Origin: Agapanthus africanus
Lineage: Eukaryota > Streptophyta > Magnoliopsida > Asparagales > Amaryllidaceae
Reading direction: 5' to 3'
NCBI GenBank assembly: GCA_030015575.1
Contig: CM057346.1
Span: forward strand, 561,230,315-561,294,314
DNA: 64,000 bases
A model generated the notes under the pieces. That model saw nothing but the letters and a program-made list of their open reading frames with translations, was not told the origin of the DNA and did no database searches. A program made the position numbers and the translations under genes. Positions 35,411-47,092 of the stretch are shown here, in pieces. The stretch's first letter is position 1, and each line of letters begins with the position of its first letter.

Positions 35411-38400
35411 ATGGTGCATGAGTACGTCAGAGTTAAGGACTGGATGTATGTGGATTGGCAACAACGTATGCAACCTAAGTTTGTCGTAGGAGTTGCTGCT
35501 TTTATTGAATTTGCACGCGCACATAATAAGATCGTGATAGAAAAGATTCTCTGCCCGTGCGATAGATGTGGGAATAAGTACTGGCAGAAGGTAGAATTGG
35601 CAGAGCTTCATATCGTAAAATATGGTTTTACGAGACTTTATACAACTTGGCTATATCACAGGGAAGGAGAAGAACGCAGTAATGCGGCAGAAGAAGAAGG
35701 AGTAGACGATAATGCGGCAGGAGAAGAAGGAGAAGACGGTAATGCGGCAGAAGAAGAAGACGGTAATTTCTTTCCGTCAGAAGAAATGGAGGATATGGTA
35801 GAAGCTGCCCTAGGTGAATCTATTCGTACCGAAGATGACATTCCTTCCAGTCAAGGACCGCGTGCGGATAATTATGAAAATTTCATGAATGATGCTAGAA
35901 AACCAATTTATGAGAATGCAAAGTATTCCACCCTCTCATAGTTCGTCCAACTTTTCCAGATTAAGTGCCTAAATAGATGGAACAACAAGTCATTCACAAT
36001 ACATCTTTCGTTCTTGAATGATTCTATACCCCCGGGAAATAACGTGCCCGACAGCTGGTACGGAGCCCAGAAAATGATGGCTGATTTGGGTCTGAAGTGT
36101 GAGAAGATTCAAACATGCCTTAAAAATTGCGTGTTGTACCGAAAAGAAAATTCAGATTTGAAAAAGTGTCCAACATGCGAAGAGGCCAGGTATAAGCCGA
36201 AAGATTTTGATAAGAAGCCCGATATACCTGTCAAGATAGCACGATACTTTCCTATAACACAGAGGCTGCAGAGGCTATTCAGGTGCAAGAAAACAGCCGA
36301 GGTAATGATTTGGCATCACCGTGCTCTTCCAAGTGAAGATGGAAAAATAAGCCATCTAAGAGATTCACCGGCATGGAAGGATTTCGATAAGAGGCACGCA
36401 ATATTCAGTAGCGATCCTCGCAATATCAGGCTCGGACTGGCTAGTGATGGCTTCTGCCCATTCAACTATATGGCTGGAAGCCACAGCACATGGCCCATTG
36501 TAATGATAATTTATAATCTGTCGCCTTGGTTGGCTATGGATCAATCATACTTTATGATACCTCTTCTTATCGACGGACCAAACTCACCGGGAAACAATAT
36601 CGACGTCTATCTCCGACCTCTGATCGAGGAGTTAAAATCTTTGTTCATTGATGGTGTAGAGACTTACGATGCAAACGCAAATACAACCTCCATACTGCGT
36701 GCGGCTTTAATGTGGACAATTAATGACTTTTCTGCGTATGGAATGCTATCAGGTTGGTCCGTACATGGTCACAAAGCATGTCCCCATTGCCATCAACAAA
36801 CAACATCGAAATTCTTGAATTTTAGCAGGAAGGTTTGTTATTGCGGCCATCGACGTTTCCTGCCTCCAGACCACCCTACAGGTTAGACGTTGTTCACTTT
36901 GATGGTCATCAGGAGCTTCTTGGACCTCCAGCCCCATTGTCCGGAGAGGACGTGACTGCTTAATGGGATGGTTACAATAATGTGACCTTCGGGATGGATC
37001 CGACAAAACAGGTCAAACCACCATTCTGGAACAAGTTAAGCATTTTCTTCGAGCTTCCGTACTGGTCAAAAAATTTAGTGCATCATTGTCTGGACGTCAT
37101 GCATATAGAGAAGGGAGTATCCGAGCACATACTCAACTTGCTTCTTTGTAAAGACGGGAAATCGAAAGACAGCCTCAATGCTCGGATGGATCTACAGGAC
37201 TGGGAAATAAGAAGTGAATTGCATCCTAAACCGGTAGCGGGTAAACCAGGCAAGTTTGTACTTCCCAATTCCGCTTATCATATGTCACAACCGAAAAAGA
37301 AAAGATTCCTGCTGGTGTTTCATGATTTAAAAGTTCCCACAGGTTTCTCAGGATCATTCAGCAAGAAGATAAAAATTGTGAAAGGCAAGATCGATGGGCT
37401 AAAAAGTCACGATCACCATGTTATCGTGGAGCACCTTCTCCCATTAGCCCTCAGGAATTCTCTCCCCGAATCGGTTGGTATAGTAATCAACGGCCTATGT
37501 TGTTTTTTCAGAGAGTTATGCGCTAAAACACTGGATGTTGTGACGCTGGATAAACTAGAAAATTCTATTGCGTTGATACTTTGCAAGTTTGAGCGTATTT
37601 TCCCACCGTCATTCTTCGATATCATAATAAACCTGACGGTTCATCTTGCAACTGAGGCTAAGTTAGCCAGACCGGTACAATATCGATGGATGTATCCCGT
37701 CGAGAAGTACGTGGAATTTTTCGTTTCGCGCAATTTTTAAAATTATTGTTGTCCTGTATGCCCGTATTTATTTATTCAACATATTTTCTTTAGGTAGCTC
37801 TACATTCTTAAAAAGCATATACGCAATAGAAATCGACCAGAGGGTTCTATCATGCAAGGTTATCTTCTTGATGAAGCAACTACATTTTTTTCCAGCTATC
37901 TGGACGAGAACATTGAGACAAGACTTAACCGGGCTCGAAGAATTCAAGACGGGCCATATGGTAAATCCGATTATAAGAGGGTAGACACTATGTTTATCAA
38001 CAGGATATACCGGTTTATCTTGCTTAATTGCACATGTCTTGAAAAAATTAGAGAGTAAGTTTTTTTGGATTAATTGTTATATTTGTGTTTATGTGTGTAT
38101 GAAATGATATAATATTAATGTCATAATTTATTGTCGAAAACAAAATTCATTTTAACGAGGTACGTGAGGGGCGTCCTGATTGGAACGATAAACGATTGGA
38201 AAAATATCATCAGGATAATTTTTACGATTGGGTTGCAGATCATGTAAGTTATTTGAATAACATGTTATTGCTATCAGTTTTAATCTAAGCTTATATCGTT
38301 ATGTATTTGTTGTAAAATTTGTTTTGTTAGATCCACGATCCGAACTTGTCTACATCATTAGATAGTGATTCAAGATGTTTAACTCAATTTCCTAGTATGG

Positions 38401-38957
38401 AGATTGCATATTATAAAGGATTCGGTGTCCTTGGATACAAATTCGAAGTTAAGGACATAGAAATATCTAAAACCACTCAGAATAGTGGGATTGCGACGGT
38501 AGGATCGGATGATGTGATTTATTATGGATACTTAAATTGTATACTCGGCATCCACTATCCCGGACGATCGGAACCCTTTTATATATTTCAGTATACTTGG
38601 TACGATACGCAAACCGATACGGATAAGTGGAGAAGCAATCTTGGGACTTGAAAAGATGAATATGGATTGACCAGTGTGAACACACTTCGATTTTACGGTC
38701 GGGAAGATCCGTTTATCTTTCCGAACCAAGCGTTCCAAGTATACTACTCACAGTGTTTGAAGCATCCGGGATGGAGTGTCGTATGTCGTTGGAAACCCAG
38801 GGATGTCTACGATGTTCCAGAATTCGAGGACAGCGATGAGAATGAAGAAGAGAGAAGACTTAGAGTGCTCTGACCGTCTGTTTCGAAAGACGGGTTGTCT
38901 TCGGCTGATCATGAAGTTACGTGGGTTAGAAATGATATCGATGTTGAAATCCAAGTA
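35411..38957 (+). pseudogene. TNP2-type transposase of CACTA B, with one stop and one frameshift
   Basis: This enzyme would bind and cut element ends. The start at 35411 opens the transposase-associated N-terminal domain (VKDWMYVDWQQ, CPCDRCGN, TRLYTTWLYHREGE), then a Glu-rich repeat (about residues 78-125). A TAG at 35939-35941 lies in frame just before VQLFQIKCLNRWNNKSF. The catalytic-type core runs 35942-36886 (VPDSWYGAQKMMADLGL, WKDFDKRHAIFSSDPRNIRLGLASDGF, MWTINDFSAYGMLSGWSVHGHKACPHC). One base is lost or gained near 36875, then DUF4218 (36982-37706, HHCLDVMHIEKG, PPSFFDIIINLTVHLATEA). Introns follow, with exons near 37797-38055, 38130-38246, 38331-38650 and to about 38957 (DUF4216-like, VVCRWKPRDVYDVPEFED). 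Confidence 0.88.
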
Positions 38958-39091
38958 GATATGTCTAATGCGCCCACGAAACGAAAAAGGTTATTAGTAA
39001 TATTATATTATTACTTCACATTTTATGATCTATAAATATATAGTCAATATTTGTAATGATTGTCTAATGCGTCCACGAACTGTTTTATCTA

Positions 39092-41998
39092 GATTTGATG
39101 ACGATGACGGGAGCAGCGAGGGGCGGCAGGAGCTCCAGCCGCGGCACCGGCAGAGGCAGAGGCAGAGCGGTTCTGCCGCCCGGAGAGCTGCGTAGGGAGC
39201 TTCAGAGGGCCGGTCTTGCACCCCGATCGGAGACCCTTTCGGATGCCTCCTTCCGTGTGGACTTTGCCACACCTCCAGGTATATTGCACGCATATTCATT
39301 TTGAATGTAATATTATAGATATACATGCATGTTCATATCAAAATTACTTATATTGTCAATGTTTGATTGTCTAGCTGTTGGTGATGCGTCCACATCAGGG
39401 ACAGAGGCCACTCCCGCACCTCCAGGTATGTTTATATATCATATAGTGCATGTATATTGATTTAGAATGTTATATCATAGATATACATACATTATTTTTG
39501 CTCTTACGTACTTATATCAGGGACAGAAGCCACTCCCGCACCTCCAAGTATGTTTATATATCATATACCTGCGGGTATGTTTATATATCCTATAGTGTAT
39601 ACATGTTGATTTAGAATGTTATATTATTGATATACGCGTTCTTTTTGCAATTACTTATATAGCTGATACTTGATTGTCTAATTATAGGTGGTGCGTCCTC
39701 GTCTGGTGCAGGGGCCACTCCCGTCATTTCCATACCCTCCGCTCAGTCTACAGGTTTGTATGAATAAATATAAAATATTTATTCATTTTACATATCCTTT
39801 AAGAATAAACATGAACTTCATGTGATTTTATCGATATTTATTTTCTAGTTGGAGATGCGTCCACTCCGGGTCACCGGCTGTTCTTCACCGGAGGAACTAT
39901 CGTCCCACTCGTGCTGCTGCCCGGGCCCAGGCTCGTGCTTTAGTCGCCGGAGGTATATATCACACTTCAATTTTCGTTAAACCTTGATTTCTTAATACCA
40001 CTTTGTCTTAATATTGACTGTCTTGATATTTTTTGTAGACGCAGGGCCTCCCCATCCCGAGAGGAGGACTCGAGGCCCGAATCAGTCCCACAGGCTGAGG
40101 CCCGACAGAGCCAGGGGAGGCAGCATTCCCCCTCTTTTTTACCCCTGATTATCGCTATACCGGCGATCATGCCGAGAGGTTCGGCCGGTTATAGGGGATG
40201 AGAGCCGGCTCGTGAAGAACTATCTACTTCACGTTGAGTGGGGCGACCAGCACCGGCGCTCATTCGCCCTCTTCTGGGATCAGGCTCGGGTATTAATATA
40301 TATTTTCATTTGATTTATCCAATATATTTATTATTAACACTTGCAATCTAATAACAATGTTTTTTTTGTATTTTCAGTTGGATTACGATTTTCAGCCTGT
40401 ACCCGACCCTGATCACCCTGGGAGGGTGCTCGATCTTCACGCTCTGTACAATGGCCTGATGAAGAACATGCAGACGAAGGTCCGATACAACAGGAATGAG
40501 CTGAAGATCGATTATTATTCCCTGTGGATGGCGACCCCCGAGGCAGAGAAAGCGGCCCTCGTATCTACTCCGACCTTTGCGAGAGTCGACGTAGATACAT
40601 GACCTTTATTGTGCCAATATTTCGACTCTCATCGCAAACATGTATGTATTTTAAATGTAATTCATTATTTAGTATATAATTTATTTTTTTGTGTTGCTTA
40701 ATTAGAAAATTAAATCTGAATGTGTTGTGCAGAAACAGGCCGATCAAAATAAAGAGAATAGGAAGTCGGCGAAGAGGGGTCGCCCCACTTAAACAGGTGA
40801 CTCGAGGAATATTACTCGTGCCATGGAGTTATCGGTAAATTACAATAGACCGGCCTTTATGATATAATATAATATTAAGAGTTATTTTCTAATATATCTA
40901 ATATTAAGAGTTATTTTCTAATATTGCAGAGAGCTCAGACCCTGGCGCAGGGTGGTATACCGAGCGTGCTGTCCGCGTATCTTGCCGTCCACGGCACCTC
41001 AACAGATCCCGCCACGGGCGAGCTTCGATACCCCGACACCGCTACCCAGGAGTATTGCGTAAGTGTTAATATTTATTCAACCCATATTTGAAATTTTTGT
41101 TTTGAAAGGTTCAAATTTAAATGATATACTTATATTTTACTGTTAATGTGGGTGTAGGAGCGGGTGGTTGAGCAGGCGGAGGTATCGGGGATCAATTTTA
41201 CTGGACAGAACGATCCGATGCTGCTGACCCCAGTCCTAGACGCCGCACACGGAGGGCACCACAGAGGTTGGGAGAGAGGCCGGGGACTGGGTCCTAGCAG
41301 GGCCCATATGAGGTTGGACTCCACTCCGGCGGTTACTTCCTCCGTCTCTAGTGAGCGACGTTTCCAGTAAGAACTGGACACCTTGAAGGCCACCGTTCAG
41401 GAGTTGAAGGAGATGTTGGTATGTATACTACTTAATAGTAAAATATTATGTCATATTATAGATAGCAACATATCCAATATTAGTACGTAGCCTAAGCTTA
41501 TTTGGTTGTAGACTTAGCTTTGATTAATCATACATACATATCTAATTAAAATAAACTACGGTTTTCCAAACTAGATATCCAAACGAGGCCAAAGTCCCTA
41601 AGTATACATAGATTGGGGTTTCGCAATAACTTGATAATGATGCGAATTCGACTAATAAACAGTTCTTACTCGTTTATTACACACATAATTGAACAGACGC
41701 GACAGGGTATATCGGCCGAGCCTCCACATACATCTCCTTCGGCTGTAGCTCCGCAAGCCACTACCTCGGCTGCGGTTCCCCAGACAACTCCTATAGCTCC
41801 ACTGCCCGCTCAGACTCCCGCAGCTGCGGCTCCGCAAGCCACTAGCTCGGCGGCGGTTTTGCAGACCACTCCTACAGCTCCATAGCCCGCTCAGACTCCC
41901 GCACACTCCGCATTGCTCGAGATATTGACTCAGAGTATATCCGAGGAGCAGGCGCGTCAGATTACGGCGTTTATCAGAGGTGGAGCTGGACCGAGCTA
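39092..41998 (+). pseudogene. TNPA-like second gene of CACTA B, many exons
   Basis: The first exon gives an Arg/Gly/Ser-rich start (MTMTGAARGGRSSSRGTGRG) ending TPPG before a GT. Small Thr/Ala/Pro exons follow, at least one repeated (39385-39760). Then come degraded exons near 40040-40290, one with LDYDFQPVPDPDHPGRVLDLHALYNGLMK (40378-40602), one with QADQNKENRKSAKRGRPT (40735-40790), one with RAQTLAQGGIPSVLSAYLAVHGTS and ATQEYC, one with ERVVEQAEVSGINFTGQ and WERGRGLGPSRA, a coiled-coil-like LDTLKATVQELKEML, and an Ala/Pro/Thr tail with a TAG at 41883. The order fits plant Ptta/En/Spm second proteins (Transposase_24 type). Exon limits are approximate. Confidence 0.65.
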
Positions 41999-42274
41999 GG
42001 GTAGCTTTTTGATTCTTATATTTTAAACATGTATTTATTTATATGATACATATTGTATATATTTTGGACGATATTGATATTGGTGGTGTTTGCGTGTTTA
42101 TATTGATATCGTATTCCGCTTGTTGATTTATTTTGTTTATTATGTGTGAGATGTGATTATGAATACTGCGGTATATATTCTGCGTGTTGATTAATTTTAT
42201 ATATGATGTATATATTATTGTGCACAGGGCGAGAAAAAAACAGGCAGCCCTTTTTTAAAAAAAACTGATAATAT

Positions 42275-42837
42275 GTCCCTATGGATTAATCCGTAGGGCT
42301 TAACCTTGACCCTACGGACTAATCCGTAGGGTCCTACTTTGTCCCTACCGATTTATCCGTAAGGGCAAAATATCAGGATACCTGATATTTTGCCCCTATG
42401 ATCTCAGTAAAAGGGGGTTATTCTTGTCCCTACGGAGTTGTCCACAGGGGATTAAACAAGCCCCTACACAAGTATCCATAGGGACAAAATATCAGGATAC
42501 CTGGTATTTTGCCCCTACACATCAGGACCTACGCATGTATCCGTAGGGGCAGACATTTGGCCCTACGGATAACTCCGTAGGGACAACTATCTTATTTTAT
42601 AAACCGATAAATTAAATAACTTTTTTGTCCCTACAATCTAATCCGTAGGGACATATGGACCTACATATTACGCCGTAGGGGCAAGTTTTTGACTGTAGGG
42701 ACATGTTTAAGGCTAAGACTTGCACCTACGGCGTTTGCACCTACAGGGTATTTTCTTGCCCCTACGGATATATCCATAGGGGCAGTGGTTTGCTCCTACG
42801 GATAAATCCGTAGGGGCAACCCCTATTTGTAGTAGTG
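42275..42837 (+). repeat. Right subterminal repeats and terminal repeat of CACTA B
   Basis: About a dozen CCCTACGGA...TCCGTAGGG units in both orientations, denser than at the left end, running to the inverted CACTACTACA end at 42837. Two palindromes of AAATATCAGG / CCTGATATTT (about 42367-42396 and 42487-42515) are set between them. Confidence 0.85.
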
Positions 42838-43176
42838 TACCCCTATTATTACGTCAGCAGATCCTCATACCCCAGTCACTCCTGCACACGGTGTATAGTT
42901 TACTCATTTAAAATTTGATACATCATTATAATATAGGTGGTATTGAATCATCTAACAATTTATTGTTTGCAGATCCGCATTCTACTCGCAGGATGGTGTC
43001 TGGCACTGGTTCTAGCGCCACGCCGGAAACGACATGTATAATCGTTATTTTTTAAAACTTTTAAATAACAATTTTAATTTAAATTTGTCAAATTCTATAT
43101 TCATATTCTAAATATTATAATATTGTGTATGTATATCTATTTTTCGCAGGCTCAAGCCGTGTTAGGACGAGGGGTC
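42838..43176 (+). pseudogene. CACTA A second gene, middle part
   Basis: Continues 31778 after removal of CACTA B. An exon-like piece near 42970-43036 (PHSTRRMVSGTGSSATPET, preceded by a TTTGCAG acceptor) and another after a CGCAG acceptor at 43146-43149 (AQAVLGRG) reach the LTR element at 43177. No named domain is visible. Confidence 0.4.
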
Positions 43177-44518
43177 TGTTCACATCATAATATTGCATTA
43201 TTATATTCCCCATTCTTATTCTTTTTATAAATAAATAGGTGCTTTTGACGCATGTCTGCTATATGTTACAGGTTACAGGTTCTTGGACAGGAAACAGTGA
43301 AAACGATGTAAAGACGATGAAAATATGGACTTTTGACCAACAAATGGGAGGATCTTAGTCAAGCCTACATCGAAAGACAGTGCACAATTAACAAGGCAAC
43401 TCAAGATCCAAAAATACAAAACGGACGGTTAAAAATCCATTGCAAATTGTTCACTGAAGATCTGGAACTAATGTAGAAGCCCAATTTGTAAAAGAACCAA
43501 AGAACCAGAAGACAAAAAGGACCAAGAACAAAACCCTAAAATTTCAGCATGCGAGCCAACTAAAGGGCCGCGGAACCGCGGCCCAAGCCCACCATTGCCG
43601 CGGTTCCGCGGCCAGAAGAAGACAAAAGGAGAATTATTTTTTACCAAAATTCAGTGGCTTCGTTGACCGGTCTTTCTAGAGGGCTATTTTTATAATTGTA
43701 GACATGCGAATCAGATGTAACCTAGGGTTTCCTATTCTCTATAAATAGGAACTCTAATCATTGTAACTCTTTATGCCTCTCTTTAATGAATAAAATTTAG
43801 AAATCTTTTGGAGAGTATCGGTGTTTCTTCTCCATTCAGAAATTCAGATCTGACAACCCTGCATGGATGATTGGAGGGATGCATCTGTAAGTAATTTAAT
43901 TTCTTGCCCTAGTGTAGTTTTCAATTCTTTGCCCTAGGTAGATTTAATTTCATGCCCTAGGAACTTGTTTAGGGTTTAGCTTTTGGGAAGGATTTTGAGA
44001 GATGAGATCTCTCATCCCTTTCTTACCCACCAAACATTCACAATAGGACTCCATGCATACATGCACATACCGCTCCCTACGGCACTCTATCCCTCGAGGT
44101 AGCGGTGATACCGTAGTATAAAGGCCCGGGTGTGATGTTTTCCATGGAAGTTAGGGTAAGGATCTCTAAAGGAAGGACAAGAACCTAGAGGAAGGAACAC
44201 CTTCCCGAACGGATCTAATCCACTTTATTGATAATTACCATAACTCCTCACAGATCTTCATTCGGGTATTGAAAGTGGTGATATTTAATTACATTTCCAA
44301 ACCATCCCTAAACCTAGCCCTAGCAAGAATAGATCTAGATAATTGCCCTAGGTTAATTAGATTTTTAGATTTAATAATCAACCGAACACCCTTCGGAATT
44401 AACTCGTAAGAACGAAACAGAAATTTACACATCCCTGCGGATCGACCCGTATTCACCGGCTAGCTGCGAAGCGACGCCGTTTCTGATTACAGTAAACTAC
44501 AAATTTTTGGTATAATCA
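43177..44518 (+). repeat. 5' LTR of the non-autonomous element
   Basis: TGTTCACATC...GGTATAATCA, 1342 bp. A TATA box (TCTATAAATAGG) is at 43738-43749 and a poly(A)-type AATGAATAAAA about 40 bp downstream, so transcription would start near 43770. Upstream of it lies an inverted pair of GC palindromes at 43566-43613. Confidence 0.93.
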
Positions 44519-44520
44519 AA

Positions 44521-44538
44521 TGGCGCCGTTGCCGGGGA
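44521..44538 (+). promoter_or_regulatory. Primer binding site, tRNA-Asp type
   Basis: TGGCGCCGTTGCCGGGGA exactly matches the complement of the plant tRNA-Asp 3' end (18 of 18), two bases after the LTR end. Confidence 0.93.
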
Positions 44539-45412
44539 TGGCGTAGAACTTTCCTTTTCGCAATTTCGGGTTAATCAAAATTAAAAAAAATCATAAAAAT
44601 CTAAAAAATCCAAAAAAAATATAAAAATATATATATTTTGTTATTTTTGGAAGGGATACTTTGTTGTTTTAATTTTGCAGGATATACAAAGACGATCTGG
44701 AAATTTCCAGAAAGCGAAACAGAAATCAGAAGATCGAAACAGAAGGGGAATCAAATAACAGAACAGTGAAAATTTTTTGGAAACCCAATTCCCTCATCCC
44801 GCCGCGGTTCCGCGGCTAAAACCCACCTTAGGCCGCGGAACCGCGGCCATCTTGGAGAATCAGAACGTCAGAAAATTTTTGGGGGTTCGTGCTGACGAGA
44901 CCGCCGCGAAAACGCGGCATTAATGCATTTAAACCGTGGAAACGCGGCCTTATGGTGTCTTCAGGTAATGAAATTTGCACTGTAAGCTCTCTGTTATTTC
45001 TCCTCTGCAAATTTTAATATATTTTCTGAATGATTCCTGCAAGATTTTGTGTGCTTTAAAAATATATTCTCTTCCATATAACAAGTCTTGTGCAAGATTT
45101 TTGGGCCCCGCTTGAACTAAATTGATTGCAAGAAATATTTTCTTGTTGCATATCTTTTCTCGAATATCTTTTTGCAACAATTCTTTCCAAATAAAGATTC
45201 TTGTGATATGCTTAAAATAATAATTGATTGCAAGTAATATTTTGGTATTGCATATCTGTTTTTCTCTAAAATCATTTTGCAACAAAAATTTTTCCAAATA
45301 AAGAGAAAAATAATAAAAATAAAAAGGACAAATTTTATTAGAAACTTGCAAAATTTTTGGCCTCAAATGGATCCTTGCACCACAAACTTTCTTCCTTTCC
45401 CTTTCTTCTAAC
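44539..45412 (+). other. Leader of the non-autonomous element
   Basis: About 870 bp. It has four GC palindromes between 44800 and 44950 (GCCGCGGTTCCGCGGC, GGCCGCGGAACCGCGGCC and two diverged forms), then AT-rich sequence. No protein-like ORF on the sense strand. Confidence 0.6.
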
Positions 45413-47092
45413 ATGGGTACCCCACATAAAAAATCTCTTGCCGAACTTTGGTATCCCGAACCTAATTTTGCGTCGTATGTTAATTTGTTCGGTCAATTTA
45501 AAGACGATCCTTCCTTGCCAAAAATATCTTTGAAAGATCAAATAGAGGCGTCTAGGAGAAATAGTTTGACTTTTCAACCCACTTTGTGTCAACCAAGTCA
45601 AGCTCTACCACCTACATATGTTGATACCACTTCTGCAAGTCCTTCTATCACTCCTAGGCCGATGTCCATTGCTGAGCATATTGCTCAATCTCGCAGTCGA
45701 TCTTTCACCCCTCTCCACTCATCTAGTTCTAGGGATCCGCACGATTATTCACCTTCTTACCCATATGTTGACCCTACCCCTATCTTACCACCCACTTCCT
45801 ACCAGTCATACGCGACCTTCCCACCTTCACTAGACACTGTTTCGACACAGCTATTAGGGAGTTTCACATATCCAACCAATTTTGAATCTTTTACTGAAAC
45901 CCCCTCACCACCTAAGTCTAGTTTGGAAGAGTCGTTGGAGGCTTATATTGCTGCAACAAACAAAATGGTGAGGAATGTGGAAGCGTCCATGGCCACCCTT
46001 ATGCAACCGAGTGAACCTGTAGCTAGTTTCCCGCTAGTTCCAAATTTTTCAATGTATGAAGAGGCGGTTGGACAGAGTGAGAATGAGAGAGGATTTCCAA
46101 ATCAAACCTACCCATACCCAATTGAAGCCCACAACTCCTGTTTTCCATTGATTGCCCTAAATAGTTCACCTGTTGAAAATAAAAATGAGTTGTGTGATTT
46201 TGTAGTGCTTGATTTGCCAAATTGTGAAGAACTCCTTTCGAGTGAAACCGCACCTAATCCGTTTAACCTTTACACATCCACTCTAGAACCTATATTGATA
46301 AACATCCATGCTTTTGAGGAGGTGTCTAAAGAAATTGATTTTCACTTGATTGAGGATATAGACGCCGGGAATATTTCGGATGATGAACCTGTCGATTTGC
46401 TTGAAATTTTATGTTCAAATCATCATCCTGAGTTATTAAATGTTTCTCCCGAATCTCATATGCGTCTAGATTTTGATGATAACGGCATGGATGAGTTAAA
46501 TATTGAGGATAGTATTAAGGAGAGTCTTGAGGATAATATTGAAGTTGAATCATTTTTGTTTGATGTGTTTGATTTTCCAATTCATTCTCCTGAACCTTTG
46601 ACTGTTATATCACCCTCCCTCTTTCCCATTGTTCCGACCAAACAAATGACCGTTACGCTTTCATCTCCTAAACCAAGTTCAGCGTACCCATGTTTTCTTG
46701 CGAATCTTGAGGGATTTGACCCTATTTCTCGATGGGTTGATAGCTTAGCGCAATCGCTTTTAACACATCGGTCATCACAAATTGCGCTAATTTATTCACT
46801 CAATTTACACCCTCAAGATCGTACTCCACTTCTTTCTTCTTTCCGCCATTTTTCTTCTCCGCCGAGACCATCTTCCATTCTTTTTTCCACACGGTCTCGT
46901 GTGCTTCTCATCTCTTTTCTTTCCACCCCATTCGTACGCCGACTATACCTTTACCATGATAAGATTTTTGAATGGTTGGCGCTAACCTTTGGCTTGTGTA
47001 AGGCCAAGCTTAAGTTTGGGGGGGCCTTGTTGTATATATGTATATATTTTTTGTTTTCTTTTTCTATAAAAAAAATTAAAAAAAAAATTTAA
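45413..47092 (+). CDS. 559-residue protein of unknown function in a non-autonomous LTR element
   Basis: I do not recognise this protein. It opens MGTPHKKSLAELWYPEPNF, then a Ser/Pro/Thr-rich region (residues about 45-170) with a SIAEHIAQSRSRSF motif, then a mid part with scattered hydrophobics, then a strongly acidic region (about residues 295-390, for example EDIDAGNISDDEPVDLLEIL). The end runs KLKFGGALLYICIYFLFSFSIKK, a hydrophobic stretch with a lysine tail. No zinc knuckle, RT, protease or integrase motif is present. The frame is intact over 1.68 kb in a young element. The LKFGG codons contain an AAGTTTGGGG stretch like the polypurine tract, so the C-terminal part may be read-through of 3' sequence. 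Confidence 0.7.
   Translation: MGTPHKKSLAELWYPEPNFASYVNLFGQFKDDPSLPKISLKDQIEASRRNSLTFQPTLCQPSQALPPTYVDTTSASPSITPRPMSIAEHIAQSRSRSFTPLHSSSSRDPHDYSPSYPYVDPTPILPPTSYQSYATFPPSLDTVSTQLLGSFTYPTNFESFTETPSPPKSSLEESLEAYIAATNKMVRNVEASMATLMQPSEPVASFPLVPNFSMYEEAVGQSENERGFPNQTYPYPIEAHNSCFPLIALNSSPVENKNELCDFVVLDLPNCEELLSSETAPNPFNLYTSTLEPILINIHAFEEVSKEIDFHLIEDIDAGNISDDEPVDLLEILCSNHHPELLNVSPESHMRLDFDDNGMDELNIEDSIKESLEDNIEVESFLFDVFDFPIHSPEPLTVISPSLFPIVPTKQMTVTLSSPKPSSAYPCFLANLEGFDPISRWVDSLAQSLLTHRSSQIALIYSLNLHPQDRTPLLSSFRHFSSPPRPSSILFSTRSRVLLISFLSTPFVRRLYLYHDKIFEWLALTFGLCKAKLKFGGALLYICIYFLFSFSIKKIKKKI

Larger units (their letters stand above)
31779..42837 (+). mobile_element. CACTA element B (En/Spm type) with both terminal repeats
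   Basis: The left end CACTACTACAATATGGGG and the right end (complement CACTACTACAAATAGGGG) are terminal inverted repeats of about 31 bp with a few mismatches, followed on both sides by the same inverted CCCTACGGA...TCCGTAGGG repeats. The flanking 3-bp duplication is TGC (31776-31778) and TAC (42838-42840), one transition apart. Length is 11,059 bp. It carries a LINE relic, a 602-bp tandem array, a TNP2-type gene and a TNPA-like gene, all on the plus strand except the LINE relic. It lies inside CACTA A. Confidence 0.9.

Noticed and set aside
35656-35841. Serine-rich minus-strand frame
   Set aside because: It is the complement of the Glu-rich repeat in the transposase.
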